From Lagopus muta (lineage: Eukaryota; Chordata; Aves; Galliformes; Phasianidae), in NCBI RefSeq assembly GCF_023343835.1, contig NC_064434.1, forward strand, positions 20,007,505 to 20,071,504: a stretch of 64,000 bases of DNA, given 5' to 3'. Shown here piece after piece: positions 23,006 through 36,538 of the stretch (position 1 is its first letter; every line of letters begins with the position of its first letter). The position numbers and the translations under genes were made by a program. The notes beneath the pieces were generated by a model. The model did not search any database and was not told where the DNA came from. It saw only the letters and a list, made by a program, of their open reading frames with translations.

Positions 23006-26000
23006 GCCTGAACTCAACATAAAAGAGCAGATTATTACTTGCTTACTCATTAAAGTTGAGGAAGAGACTTCAGACTTCTACTCCCTGACCTATTCCTGTG
23101 ACTTCCATCTCATGCCTCAGATGGGCCATGTCTGAAGGGCTCTAACCATACAGCTTCTGCAAATGGCTGGTGAATCTCCTGCAGCAGGTCCTTGGCTGGG
23201 CCCAGCTGCTCAGGAAAAGTCTTTAAAGCAAAATGTGGCCACGATCTGGGGGGAGAACTGTGTAATAAACCTGTGTCCTTGCAGCCAGCCTGGTAGGACC
23301 TTCCCTGGAGACCACAGTAATTCCCCAGCAGTGGTACCTCCAGGAGTGGTTGCTGCTCACTGCTAACCATGATTTGTTAAAGCTTTAGAGGAATACCAGA
23401 TACATCTAGGGATGAATTTGGTTTGGGAATTTAAGATGAATTGGATCTAGTTTGCTGAAGTCATTTTTGTGAGTAATCTATTTTAATTAAAGAAAGCAAA
23501 CAAAAATGTGGAAAACAAATGTTAACTGGAGTTGTTTCCTTTCCAATGGAGCCTGAATTCCAAAGATTCAGCAAAGTCTGCTTCCATATGGTGCCTCAGA
23601 GCATGCAAACACATCAGTATGGGAAGATGAAACCTTCCAACGTTACAAAGCCAGTTGGTCAGAAGACATGCTGACTGATTGCTAATGCTGGGCACTGATG
23701 CTTTGATAGGCACAAGTGCTTGGACTGCAAAGGCACCTGTGTGCACTGATGCCATGTCTGTGTCAGAATTGTACCAAAGCATGGTTGTTCAGGAAGATGG
23801 GCTGACAGAGCCTGATGGCAAACGTAGTAAGCCCTTGTCGAGTGACTGTCTCAGGGCTGCTGAAAACACGTGAGAGAAAAGCACATCAACCATGATTTCT
23901 CTTCTCTGGGTTTGTGGTGCTGAGAGGAGATGTGGGGTTTAGGGTAGGTTGTCTCCACAAATGCTATTGCACTCAAGTAATGGCCTGGTTTCCTATGCAA
24001 AGTGATGTGCCCACTATTTGGTGATATGTGCTGTGCCTTTCTGTTGATACCACGTTTATTTTGTATCAGCAGAATAAACTTCTTGGACTGCTTTCTCAAA
24101 GACACGAGGAACTATCAGCCTGAAAACCCAGGTAGAAATAACACAGAGTACTCAGCTGCCATGGCAGTGAGACACCAAGGAAGATCTGGATCCCTGGACT
24201 GTCTTCAAAGCCCCACCAGCACTGCCTTGCCTTCAGTCTTGTACAGCTCAGCATGCAATTGCCAAGGATCCTGATTGCTCCCAGAAGCATACTTGATTTT
24301 TATAGAGATGCACGTATCCTTGACCTCCAACTTTCTTGCTGCCCTATGTGATGTTGACTTATGCTGATTGCAACAGTACCCTTATATTGAGTCTCTATGT
24401 TTCCAACAGCCAAGCCATCAGGAGAAGTATGATCCTAGATGACAGCAACCAAGGCTCTGATGGCTTTTTGGGTCCCAGATCACAATGAGAAGCATTCCCT
24501 AGAGAAGACTATTTCTCTGCATTAACTAAAGAGGAAAGACTTATCAGACAGACACCTTGAATGCCCTTTTAACTGCCTTTTATTCCTAAGAACCAGCTCC
24601 TTCCTGCAGACCTCTGGAATTATACTTTTCTCCTTCACTCACTGACTTTATAAAGACCAAGCCAAATCGTGAGCGTTTGTGACACTTTTCCCTCCAATTT
24701 CTCTTTCCTAATCAAAGCAAATAACCCAACTGCATTTTGTTCTGTTTTATTCATAAGATGCCTGAGGCGTGCGTTCAAAAGGGATAAATCCCAAACACAC
24801 CAACTTGTTTTTCTACAGCCTACCTTTAGAAAAATTTCATAATGTCATTTGGTAAATGCATGTATATGGGACAAATTGCAACAGTTAAAAAGAACTGAAA
24901 TATTTTTTCATTTACCTGATGCAAACCGTGCCTTTTTATGAAAGCAACCCTCTCAAGCATCATCAATGCTTAGTTTAGAATATACTTATCCACATACAGT
25001 AAAAGAAAGAGCTGAGAGAGACTAGGGAAACCTATGGTAGAAAAACAATTGGATGGCATAGAATTCAAGTGGACTTAAATCCTTCAGAAATAAGTGCTTT
25101 GTAATATTGTTTTATTTTGCATGTTTATTAAATCACAACAAAGAAACTGAAAAGCAGAACTTCTTTAGACGCATCAGTAAACATAATGTAAATTTTAGCT
25201 ATCGTATGAAAATTAGATTGAGTAATAAGACGTTCAAGTGCAATACTGACAAGGGTGTGAAAATCATTTTGCATTTGGTTTCTTCCTGCTACCAGATTTA
25301 GTACAGACAAACAAGATTCACACAGAAAGTCCTCCCATATTCAGAAATAATACTCTTCCTCTTGCTTTTCCTAACGTTTTCTAGAAAGGTTCCTCACCAA
25401 CAGAAACCTTAAATACAACAAATTCCTGCAATGAAGTAGTCCACTATAGAGTTCACATATTTTAAGTTGATAACTGATTTTTATACTCCAAATGAATTTA
25501 TTGCTCTTTTTTTTTTTGCTCCAGTATCAGCTTTGCCCCCTGTCATTTCCCCCCTTTTTTCCTCTGCAGAGGCTTTAATGGACTGAACAGAGACGTTCAT
25601 TTTAAACATTAAACATTTGCCTGAGTGTCTGATGACTCTGCCACCTTATCTTGGTTGGCTCTTTGTCCTCTTAGCTGCCATCTCTTCAAATATTGACAGT
25701 ACTCTTCATACACAGAAATATTCATGTTTAAAATATTCCCTATGAAAAATGTCCCTGCATTTTACAGAGCTTATTTTCTGTCCTCTACTTTAGGCAGACG
25801 TGAAAAGTGTGATATAAATCACAGCCCTCACAGTCCTCAGACGGTGCTTAATGATTGTATTGCTCAGCAGCTCATAAAACTGAGCACATATGTTCTTATG
25901 AACTTGTATGGGCTCACTTTCATATTTCTTTCCAGATTTAGTACATTTCTGCTGAATTAGCTCCTGTTCTCCTTCGACATCTTACTGAACATCTTGAAAG

Positions 26001-27021
26001 AGGTGTCAACAGACAAGGTGTCAAGTCATTTGTTCCCTCAGGGTTGTCAGCCCCAGAAGAAACATCACTCAGCTGTTGAGATATGTTAAATAAGAAATAC
26101 AAGTGAGGCCTCACTTTTAGACTATCTTAAATTTTGTTCTTTGTGTGAAGAAGGAGCTCTTTTAAGCATTAATTGTAGGATATTGAAGATTTAGTTTCAA
26201 AGATTCCCTTCAGACCGCCACAAGATGTTATCCTGTAAGAACAAAAGCAAACATTTTTCCAGCAGAGCTGACATAGCCTTGTTCTAAGAAGCAAATCTCT
26301 AAGCCACACTTTCTCATTCTTCCAAAGCAGTCTTCAACAACTTGACCTGTGAAGAGTAACACAGGAAAATTTAGGCGGGTCTAAGAAGGACTCTAGCATG
26401 GAGATGCTGGGAGAGGAGCACTGAGGAGCATTCATAGGGCTTTGGATAAAGAGAAAAGGTTGGCAGTTTGGCAGCTTCAAAAGTAAAACAGGACATAAGG
26501 AAGGGAAGCAATACAGGCTGGGGGAATGTTTTGGCAACAAAAGAAGAAGATGATGAGTACAGCAGAGGTGAACAACAAAATGAGGTGAGAGGGATTTGAG
26601 AAAAGGGCCTGAGGGTACTGCAAAATGAAACAAGAGGTTGGACGTGACAGGAATATTTACTTGACAAGCCTGATGACACTGATCATTGTCAATGCCCTCC
26701 CTATGAAGACACAGGCACAACCCCAATGCTTTCTTCCTGGACAAGCAGTTACTAATAGGGAGCCAGTGCACATTAATACATGTTTGCAGGAGGAGGTTAG
26801 CTGTCCTTCTTGTTGAGTAATCACTGCTCAGCAACAGCTAAAACAGTTTTATTGCAGGATTAATGTTTTCTGTTGACTGGCTGCTGCACTGTAGATAGCT
26901 AAGTGTCTGCAGGAGTCCAATGGTAGCATAAGAGCCCAGTGATCACCTGTTTTCACCAGTTTTTAAAATAATCTTACTGAAAATTTAGTTGTGATTCCTA
27001 CTGTCCGTAGTCATCTGGGTA

Positions 27022-27116
27022 AGATTCATACCAAACTTGGAACATCATTCTGTTTCCCATTTTTTCTGCCCTCCCCAGATGATCATATCACATCCCAGCT
27101 CATTTGGTATGAATCT
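27022..27116. repeat. 14-bp inverted repeat with 67-base spacer
   Basis: AGATTCATACCAAA at 27022-27035 is exactly inverted at 27103-27116. It could be the ends of a very small decayed DNA transposon or a chance hairpin. I saw no clear target-site duplication. Confidence 0.6.
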
Positions 27117-27394
27117 GGCACATCACATCATACTTGTTTATTTGCTTCCTTTGGTTTCATTTGTCTAATATCAGTCTTTGAGCTGCTTTCCTGAAAACAA
27201 AGGAGTTATAGTTAATATTGCCTTAAGAGAGAAAGTTTTTTAAACGTAAAGTCTTCTTAATGAAATAGGTATGGTACGTTTTCTTGTCTAAAGGATGGTA
27301 CTTGTAATTCAATTTAGTGACTTAATTTAAGAATGTGTCAGATATAAAGACACTTCTACCTAAAACATATATTCAAGAACCTATCTGGGTATAG

Positions 27395-27500
27395 ATAAGT
27401 AAGAACATATGTATATTGTGTCAGACCAAAGGTCCTTCAATTATGGTTTAAGTTCATTATCCTGTCTTCAGAAAATAGACTGACAAAACTCACTCAGCTA
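27395..27500. mobile_element. Ancient sauropsid interspersed repeat remnant
   Basis: TAAGAACATATGTATATTGT, GTCAGACCAAAGGTCCTTCA and TTATCCTGTCTTCAGAAAAT follow, in order, a repeat phrase common in turtle, crocodile and bird genomes (AAGAACATAAGAA...GGGTCAGACCAA...GTATCCTGTCTTC). The family name is uncertain. Confidence 0.55.
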
Positions 27501-29619
27501 CTTCTTCTCAGTTAAAAAAATGCACTCAGGTGAAGAGGCTTAACACCTATTAATGTGTCCAACTGGAATGCAAATTTGACACATGAGCAGGCATGCAGTG
27601 AATTAATGAGATCAGCATCTTGATCACGTAGGGAATGTCTGCAAGCTGTCTTAGTCAAGCTGTTCCAGAAGCAAGATCATGTAGCCGTACATACCACTAT
27701 GGTAGTGTTCAGAAGATAGAAATGTGGAAAGAAAGTTGGAGGTCATTCTGGCAATCCTTGTGGGCAAAGAGGAGATCAGCAAAGAAAAATAGCATTTTCT
27801 CATTATATGCCTATACATTGCTGGTGAAATGATACTAGAATACTGTGTTGAAAGGAATATTTAAGACAAATCTGAAGGAAAACTACAAAACTTATTACAG
27901 ATTGCTTAATCATCCTAAAAGCTTGATCTATGTAAGTGTTCAAAGATTAAAGGCCCCTTGATCACAATTTGTAAATGCCAAATCTAGCTGTTGAAGCTAT
28001 AATGAAATTCAATGTCTAGGAGATGAAGCTAAACTAATTCAGACCATAAATAATGCTCTCATTAGTTATCTGTGTGCATATTAACTGCTGAAATAATCTA
28101 TCAAAGATTGTCCATCATTAAAAAGAATTCAATTAATATTGAATTTTCATTTGATAGACATGCTTTAATTCAACAACATCTACTGGGCTTGAAGCAAAGT
28201 AATTCATGGATGTCCAGTGACCTATGTTACAGAAAAGGCTGGAGTAAATAATTGTAAAGCCAATATTAATCAGTGAGTTCTTTAATTTATCCACAACCTC
28301 ATAGCTTGGTTATATGCTGTAAGGTTTATGTCTTGATTTGTTTAGCCTAATCACAATATTAAGATATCCTTTGCTGAAGATATCTCCTTTCTCCTGCAGC
28401 CAGCAACAATCATAAAACTGACCAACAGAACATATCCTGCCCACTAAATCAAATTGCCACCTCGTCAACAAGCCTTTGCGGAGATCACTCTGGGATCAGG
28501 TAAGGACACTTTCAACAGCACTTTTGTCCAAAATTATTTCAGAGAGGTGACATTATTTGGAACTGTAACTATATCCTACTAAGAGATGTCCTGTGACACT
28601 TCGATTAGTTGTGCATCTTTTAAAATGCATTGCAGCACAGCCTAAGAACAACATGCTCATTTGTCAAGATAATATATCTGAGCGTGCCTCTGTTAAGCTC
28701 ACAGTCAGCCATTTCTGAAGCCTAATTGTTACTCCGTCAGTTTTTGGTTGAATGTGATTCACTTAACCCTTCTGTGTCTGTGTCAAATGACAATAATAAT
28801 CTGCTTTCAGAGGACTTGGGAGCATTAGGTAGCACTTTGCAGTGCTCTGTAATCTGAAGTTCTATGACTGGTTCCCCATCTCAACATTTCACACAGAACA
28901 GCTTAGTGGCTTGTCTTTCACTTGTATCATTGATGACTGACCTAGATCATGCGTGTCAAGAACCATCTAAGCCAACTTGGCCTTAATCTGAGAAAGAGGC
29001 ATTTCTTGGCAGTAAAGATATATCCTGTTCTTATACACCAAATGAAAAACTGAACCTCTGGGAACTGGACACAAGTATTGGCGTGGCTCACCACAAATAT
29101 CATCATTCCATAATGTTTTTATGAACTACTCTCAGCAGTAAAAACTCACACATCTTCATTATAGTTTGCCATTTCTCTGTCATTACTTGTTTGCTAGCAG
29201 TTACTGTCTTCACACTGGGCACAAAGAAGTAAAAATAACTGCATTTTTAAGGAGAAAATTGTTTCAGGTATTGCTAGTTTTAACCAAATAATACCAAATG
29301 CAAAGTGCTTTTGGTGCAATGTGTCCTTTCCTTCTGTCATTTATAGGCGTGTCACAAAATGGGCTTTACTTATGGTCTACAGCATACAGGTTAGCTCAAA
29401 GATTTCTGTGTCATAAAGCACTTACATTCATCTTTTCTACAATTAAGGGTTGATGTTTTATGATTTTTTTGCAGATGAAGTTGTCCGAATTTTTTAATGA
29501 TGACTTCTTATTTGCCCACAGAGCACTCTGAAAGCTCTTTTCTTTATTCAAATCCAACATTCTTCTAAAGACACCGGTCTTGATCCTTCTGTAACTTCTA
29601 CTATGCAGCAGCACCGCTC

Positions 29620-29673
29620 TAATTAGTAGTATTTGTAGTAGTATTTGTAGTAGTAGTAGTAGTAGTAGTAGTA
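29620..29673. repeat. (TAG)n trinucleotide microsatellite
   Basis: Interrupted AGTAGTATTTGTAGT units followed by about eight uninterrupted TAG copies. Likely polymorphic in length. Confidence 0.9.
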
Positions 29674-30764
29674 ATTGGACTTATTCCTGACTGTTACTCC
29701 AGATGATGTTGGAGGTACTTTCTCATTTCTACTCCTCAGGTTTGTTAAAGAAAAATTGCCTTCTATCATAGACCATTAGTTTACAGGTCATAATAACTCA
29801 AGTCACAAAAAAATATATTTAATAGACTGTACTTAATAAGTGATATGTTGCTTATGGACAAAATACTCACTTCTTTTCTAATGCTTCCAGCTACCAATCC
29901 CATCTCTGTCGTAAATGCAATGTAGAATGGAGTAAAATAAGAAGTGTGCATCTGGATCCTTATAGTTGGGCTTCAGGCAAAGTTAGTATTTTATTTCTTA
30001 TTGCTTTTGCAAAATGTTGCTGAGGATCAGATTTCCTTAGAAATCTGTCATTCTTACATACTTACAATATTTTTTTTTCCTTGAATTTATCCTCTTCCGC
30101 AGTAGTAATGATTAATCAGATTCTTTTGGCACGCAGTTTTAAATCCAGTGACTTCAGCAGAATGAAACTATAACCTTAGCAAATGGGAATCTATTGCCTT
30201 GTCAGTGCAGAGTCTCTTTATACGTGCTGAGGGCTTGAATGCTCAGCAAACTCTTCTAAAATGATTTCATGAGCACACCTGCTATTTACTTGGCAGTCAG
30301 TTTGATTTCTGGTGGTGTAGGTAAAAGTGGAAATTTAGGTTTCATTTTATAGTGAAAAGTGAGTTCACTGCTTCTGAAAGACCTTAAGGGAGCTTTCATT
30401 CTCCACAATCATTTCAACCCTTTCTGTTCCTGAACTGGAAGTACATTTCCTGAGGGATCTTTTATTTGTCCCATAAGAAACATGGAATTGCCCTGGATCA
30501 AATAAAAATGAGAATTAGTTGCTACCTAAAAATCTAGTTTCTGTGATTAGCCTATCAGCTGGAGAGGATGGAACAGCAGAGATCTTGTACCTTGCCTCCA
30601 CAAAAGCTGTCTCCCTAATACATGGTTTTTAGCTCCTTAATTGTCTTCTGCCAATAGTGTGTTCTTTTTTTTCAAACATCTATTTCCTTGGGATTCCTTG
30701 AGATATATGATAAGCTTGATGTAGAGGGGTTTTGTGTTTCTTTTCCAAATAACCCATGTACAAT

Positions 30765-30885
30765 TACATAGAACGACAGAATGGCTGAGGTAGGAAGGGT
30801 CCCCTGGAGATCAGCTCATTCCTCTCTCCTGCTTACCTGGGTTGCCAACTGGAGCAGGTTGCTGTTGATTAGGACCACTAATTTC
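30765..30885 (-). mobile_element. CR1 LINE 3'-end fragment, antisense
   Basis: CATAGAACGACAGAATGGCT, GGTAGGAAGGGTCCCCTGGA and CTGGGTTGCCAACTGGAGCA are the antisense form of the CR1 3' terminus. Confidence 0.82.
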
Positions 30886-33439
30886 TGTAGAAAATCAGGC
30901 TGAATTCATACTTAGTGAAGCTGTGCAAATGCAAAGATGGTGTCCCATAAGAAGTTAATCATTAACTTGAGGCCTGCTTTATCTCTCTTTTTGTCTCTAT
31001 CAGTTTAGAATTGCAAATGACACAAAATATATTTTAATTCTCCCCGTGCTCTATTTGCAAATGCCTTAGTCTTCTGAAATAAAAGGATGCAACAAGCAGT
31101 AATGAAAACCCATCTCAGGTATCCTGTGTGCATTTAGTAAGCAGTCAAAGAGTTGTGCTGTAGCATCACCATTTTCCAAGAAAAGAGAGCAGGCATGTAA
31201 TTGTAGCACCACTTAGCTTGACCAAGAACTGGGTCCTTCCATAGCCTGCCAGTCACCAGTGGGGCTCTGTGTGCTGCAGCCTAATCCTTTGAATGGAAGG
31301 AAGCACACGTGGTTACAGCCTTAGTCCACCAAAGAATTACTTTTCACTGTGAGGAACTCCCCTGAAATCTTGGTTGTGATTTTTTTTTTTTAGGAAAAGC
31401 CCATTAGTGCTTCTGTTAGTGATGGCCTGTCAGCCATAACTAAACACAAAATCAAACTGTTCTGAGAAGCAAAGCAAAGGAAACTTGTTTATTTTTTTCT
31501 TTTTTATTCTACCACACATTTATCTCATACTTCCTTAATATTTTATCCCTTTCTGTCTTTCATGCTGTATTAACAATTAAAAGACAGAATTACTACTGTT
31601 TGGGTTTGGGTTTGAAGAGTTTATTTTTTGCAAATAGTTAAAATCTTCTTATTCTAAAGAAATTTAAATATACTATATATAAAAGGATCTCCATCGTTTG
31701 CAAGTCTAGTCTAGAATAACCTGCCATGAAAATTCACACTCACCTTCTCACACCTCTCACATTTCTCTCAACCACTTCTAGCAACATCTTTTCTAATATT
31801 TTTTTTAATAAATTTCCTTTTCTCTTTAACTTGTTCTCCATTTTTTGTTAATTGTTGCTCTACTAAACTTGTGTATTTGCTGTATTCTCAAGGATAGATA
31901 CTTAATACTCTTGTCATTATTGCACAGTACTGCAAATTGTGAAATACCTGAGTGTCTCTCCACTTGGATGAATTTGAAAATAAGGGAACAGCTTGTCATC
32001 TTATATTTCCTTATCACTTATGGACTGTTTATTCAAAGAAGTCACCTGAACTGTTGATAACCTTGTCAATGTCATAGATTTGGTGCCATTTTACTGAGAA
32101 TCCCAAGAGTAAATTTATTAGATTACTGACTGGGGCTATGGAAATATTTGTGGCTTCCACCCATCATTGACAAACAGTGACTGTAAGGTCCTTGACTTCA
32201 TCTCAGATAGTTTCCACAGAAACTCTCTGAAGCTGCTTTACACATGCAACCAAAAGATGTAGTAATCTTGGATCAAAGCCTTGGCAGAGACCCAGCCACT
32301 CTCTGCTTTGTTTTTAACCTGGCAAAGATAATTTTGCCTCCTAGTGAAGCACCTCATTTCTGTCAGGTGAAACTATTTGGAACTAAACAAAACTCCAGAA
32401 TGATAAGTGTATGGACCATACAGCAAACATAGGATTTTACTTTGCTTCCTGAAGAGGTGCTGGAGGAAGGCACCTGCATGAGAAATGGGAAAGAAGACCT
32501 AGAGATTCTGGATAAACCTGGAACACCAGTTATACCAGATTGATGACTACAGCTGTGAAGCAAGAACCTAAATACTAATGCAGAATAACTTGTTCCAGTT
32601 AACATTGTTAAGACATGTGGATTAGAGAGAGAGAGGAATGAAAAGGTTCAGCTGGGAGCTAAGCTTATAACATCATGCTTGTTACCTGAAACCGACCAGA
32701 AGCAACCAAGGAACTGGACATAGACGGTATTATTCTTGTCTATTATTTCAGTGGGGAAAATACACTGTTGTAGTGCTGCCAGTAGTGCTACTGAACTCTT
32801 AACAGGTGAAAATCCTCAGAGCAGAGCATAAATAGTTACTGATTCTAATGGCTGGGAGAAGGGGGAAGAAAAATGCATGATGAAATATATTTAAGTAATA
32901 GTTAAAGAGACATGTTTATAGTAAACAAGCTGTAAAACAGAAATACATAAGAATGCTTGGGAGTGACACGTGAACTTAAGCAGATAAAGAACAAATGAAG
33001 AAGGAATGCATGTTATGTATTGCAGGTTAATCACTGGACTAAAGGGAGAGAGAAGCTGAGATTCAGAGAAAATCTTGAGAGAAAAGGTTGGACTAAACAG
33101 GAGACAGCTTGAGAGCATCTTTTATCAAAATTGAACTAGATGAGGATTAGAACAACAACAACCAAAAGTTGGCTGTATTCCCTTGCATGGAAGTAAAAGA
33201 ATGAGAAGGGAGGAAAGGCTGAAGGAATAATTGCCCAAAGGCTGTACTTGGTGAGGTTCAATTAAGCAGTGGACAAGGAATTGCCAGATGTCATAAGGTC
33301 AATATAAGTAAGATCCTGAACCCTGTTGACTTACAGTTGAATTTTTTCAATGAGACAGGGATATGTGCAACTACTCCACAGTCACTGTATACCTTCAGCA
33401 ATTTCATAAAATATTTATAAGCAAAAAGCACAATGAGTA
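30886..33439. other. Intergenic DNA, no gene recognised
   Basis: AT-rich sequence with short T runs (about 31381-31391) and no coding or RNA gene that I can support. The part around 32440-32530 could hide an old LINE piece but is too diverged to call. Confidence 0.55.
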
Positions 33440-33585
33440 ACTCTCAAGAGGGATTCAAGAAAAGGGTAGATGACAAACTGAGTAACATTGTTAATGGACA
33501 TGGCGTTGATGGATTGATGGTTGGACTTGATGATCTTAGAGGCCTTCTCCATCCTAAGTGTTTCTATGATTCTATGATGGTGAAA
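33440..33585 (+). mobile_element. CR1 LINE 3'-end fragment
   Basis: A sense CR1 end: GGTTGGACTTGATGATCTTA, then GCCTTCTCCATCCTAAGTGT and the TTTCTATGATTCTATGATGG tail. Confidence 0.85.
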
Positions 33586-35359
33586 AAAATCTCTAGCATC
33601 TTTTGTACTATCTGAATTATCTGGAAAGACCTAAGCAAGCAGAAGCAGCCTTTTCATTGCTACTATTTTTTTCCCAAAACTGTTAGTTCAAAATCTGGAT
33701 GCCCTGCAAATCTGATTTTTTAAAATGTTGAGGCTATTAGGTTCTTCAAAAAGACAACTGCTAATAGTATTATCTGTTCTGGATCATAAGGTGTTAAAGT
33801 TGATTAACTCATATAAAAATGAGTAAAGTAGATATAGAGTAAAATAGTAAAAGAGTTTGCAGAAAATCCTGCTGATTTACAAGTACTGATGAAAGCAGAT
33901 CAGCGTGGGCAGATGAACATATTATGCAATGTAAAGCCTTTCTGAATCCTTTTCACACATGAAAGCCTTGTAACACAGGTTTTTTGAAAGAAGCTGTATG
34001 GTTCCTGTTAGCCAAGAGGCAAAATGCCTTAAACAAGCATGTTCAAAGTGGTCCTTGGAATAATCGTAGTTTGCATGTAGGAATACTGCATAAGTACTTG
34101 TCGTACAAGAATGGGGAGAACTTGGAGGGTACGTGTAAAATATTAACCAAGTGAGATAACACGGTCGGTATTGCCACAGAGTTCCTTTAGACAGGGTGTA
34201 GGTAGTACAGCTCCCACAGATTTGAATGCAGAGTACAGATTAACACGTGGTAAAACAACAAATTTTGATTTTAAAAAAGAATTCAAAATGCACGCTACTG
34301 AAAATATACAGTTATGTGACAGACCAGCACAAGCTGTTTGTGTATGCACAGGTCTGTGTCTGCTAACATGCAGGCTTTCTGAGGGAGTGGGAGAGAGGAC
34401 TAAAACCTGTCAGTGGGGTCTTGACTTTTCAAGTATTATATACTTTTCATCCTTTGTTGAGAAGATTGTCAGCTGATGTTTTATTTATACTGATAGGATT
34501 TCCTTCAACACATTATACTACTGGCTGTAGGTCGTTGGCATTAAATTACTGGTTGTTGGAATTAAAAATAAGAGAATTTAAGGTATAACTTCAGTTCCTT
34601 TAAATGCTATTCAGAGAGATTGTCTTTTTCTCTCTGTTCAGTTATTAATTCATCTCTCAGAGAGTCAGGGTTGAGATTCTAAGGCACCACTAAAAACAGT
34701 ATATAAAGGAAAAAGAAACTTTGTCCAGGACTCATCTATACTGATGGACACTACAGCTCTTGAGTGCTGCCCCAGATGGACTGGCATATTTTCAAACATT
34801 TCATTCATATTCATGCTGCAGACTTAAATGGGACTGTCAGAGGAGGGCACAAGTCATGTTGAGAGTGCAAGAGACATAGTACACTCTCCCCCACAGACCT
34901 GATAACAAATTTTTGCATCCTCATCAGACAGGGTTTTGCTCCTCAAAGAGTGGTCTCATGTGAACATGTGTAAAGAAGGAACAGTACATGAAGTCTTTTC
35001 TGCTTCTTAGTATATCTGTATTGATGATATTTCTGTGCTATTTTTAATGGGTCACTACCTAAAATATCCTGCACAACATTCCTGCAGCAAGGGACATCTG
35101 ACCATAAGCAAAACAAACTTTTTCCATAATGTTCCTTTATTATGGCTATTAGACAGATTTTATTTTCTCCACATTTCAAGGCCTCACTGTTCACAATGCA
35201 CACTAATGGTAGCCACACAGCTGTGTGCAAAAAAACCTGCCTTTTGGACTCCAGAACTATTGCAGTGGTCTGGGACAACATTCGTGTCCCATGAGACAAC
35301 TGAGACTTCTGCTGCAGGAACAATCTTGTCTTTGCTGGTGTTGTTCCAGCAGAACTGAA
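33586..35359. other. Intergenic DNA, no gene recognised
   Basis: Short ORFs on both strands lack motifs. I see no named element between the two CR1 copies. Confidence 0.55.
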
Positions 35360-36538
35360 GGTAGGGATGCAAGATGTTGATGGGGTCTACCTGGACCTCA
35401 GTAAAGCCTTTGACACCATCCCCCACAACAGTGGGGAAGCTGGCTGCCCATGGTTTGGATGGGCGTATGCTCTGCTGGGCGAAACGCTGGCTGAATGGCT
35501 GGGCCCAAAGAGTTGTGGTCAATGGAGTTAAATCCAGTTGGCGGCCAGTCACGAGCTGTGTCCCCAGGACTCAGGTACTGGGGCCGCTTCTGTTCAACAT
35601 TTTTGTTAATGATCTTGATGAGGGGATTGAGTGCACCCTCAGTAAGTTTGCATACAACACCAAGTTGGGAGGCAGTGTTGATTGCCAGAAGGTAGAGAGG
35701 CACTACAGAGGAACTGGATAGACTGAATTGATGGACCAAGGTTAACTGTATGAGTTGCAATAGGGCCAAATGTCAGGTCTTGCATTTTGGTCACAACAAC
35801 CCCAGGCAACCCTACAGGCTTGGGGAGGAGTGGCTGGAAAGCAGCCTGATGGAAAGGGATCTTGGTGTACTGACGCACAGCTGGCTGAATACGAGCCAGC
35901 AGTGTGCCCAGGTGGCCAAGGCAGCCAATGGCTTGTATCAGGAATGGTGTGGTGAGCAGGACTAGGGAAGTCATCCTGCTCATGTACTCAGCACTGGTGA
36001 GGCCCAACCTCGAGTGCTGTGTTCAGTTTTGGGCACCTCAGTACAGAAAGGACACTAAGGTGCTGGAGCAGATCCAAAGAAGGGCAACAAGTCTTGAGGG
36101 GCTTGGAGAATATGCCCTATGAGGTGAGACAGAAGGAAATGGGGCTGTTTAGTCTGGAGAAAGGGAGATGGAGGGGAGACTTCATTACTCTCTTCCAGTA
36201 TCTGAAAGGTGCTTACATCAAGAGTGGGGTTGGTCTCTTTTCACTGGTAACAGGTGACAGGATGGGGGAAATGGCCTCAAGTTGCGCCAGGGTAAGTTTA
36301 GGTTGGATATCAGGAAAAACTTCCTTACAGAAAGGGTTGTTAAGCACTGGAATAGGCTCTCTAGGGAGGTGGTTGAGTCACCATCCCTGGATGTGTTTAA
36401 AAACCGTTTGAATGTGGTGCTCAGGGACATGATTTAGCAGAGGGTTGTTAGAGTTAGGGTAGTATGGTTAGGTTGTGATTGGACTCCATGATCTTTAAGT
36501 TCTTTTCCACCCTAAGCAATTATATGATTCTATGATTC
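35360..36538 (+). mobile_element. Longest CR1 LINE copy in the window (RT region to 3' end)
   Basis: This roughly 1.2-kb sense CR1 includes part of the reverse transcriptase domain ([15 protein letters not shown] and [15 protein letters not shown]), then the [15 protein letters not shown] and MGLFSLEK blocks. It ends with a 3' tail of TTATATGATTCTATGATTCC. At 35647-35658 the catalytic FADD motif reads FAYN, so the polymerase site is destroyed. Frameshifts divide the reading frame into several ORFs (35374-35721, 35750-35965, 36019-36411). It is a dead copy. Confidence 0.94.

Larger units (their letters stand above)
23006..30764. other. Long intergenic block, no gene recognised
   Basis: AT-rich sequence with short ORFs that show no family motifs. 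An older interspersed repeat lies at about 27395-27500, a 14-base inverted repeat at 27022-27116, and a TAG microsatellite at 29620-29673. A purine-rich stretch runs through about 26370-26640. Confidence 0.6.

Noticed and set aside
26334-26834. 166-codon minus-strand ORF rich in S, L and P
   Set aside because: It arises from a purine-rich plus strand, giving a pyrimidine-rich, low-complexity reading frame. No domain or splice support.
35374-36411. ORFs that look like protein-coding exons at 35.4-36.4 kb
   Set aside because: These are pieces of the CR1 reverse transcriptase, broken by frameshifts and with a mutated catalytic motif, not a host gene.
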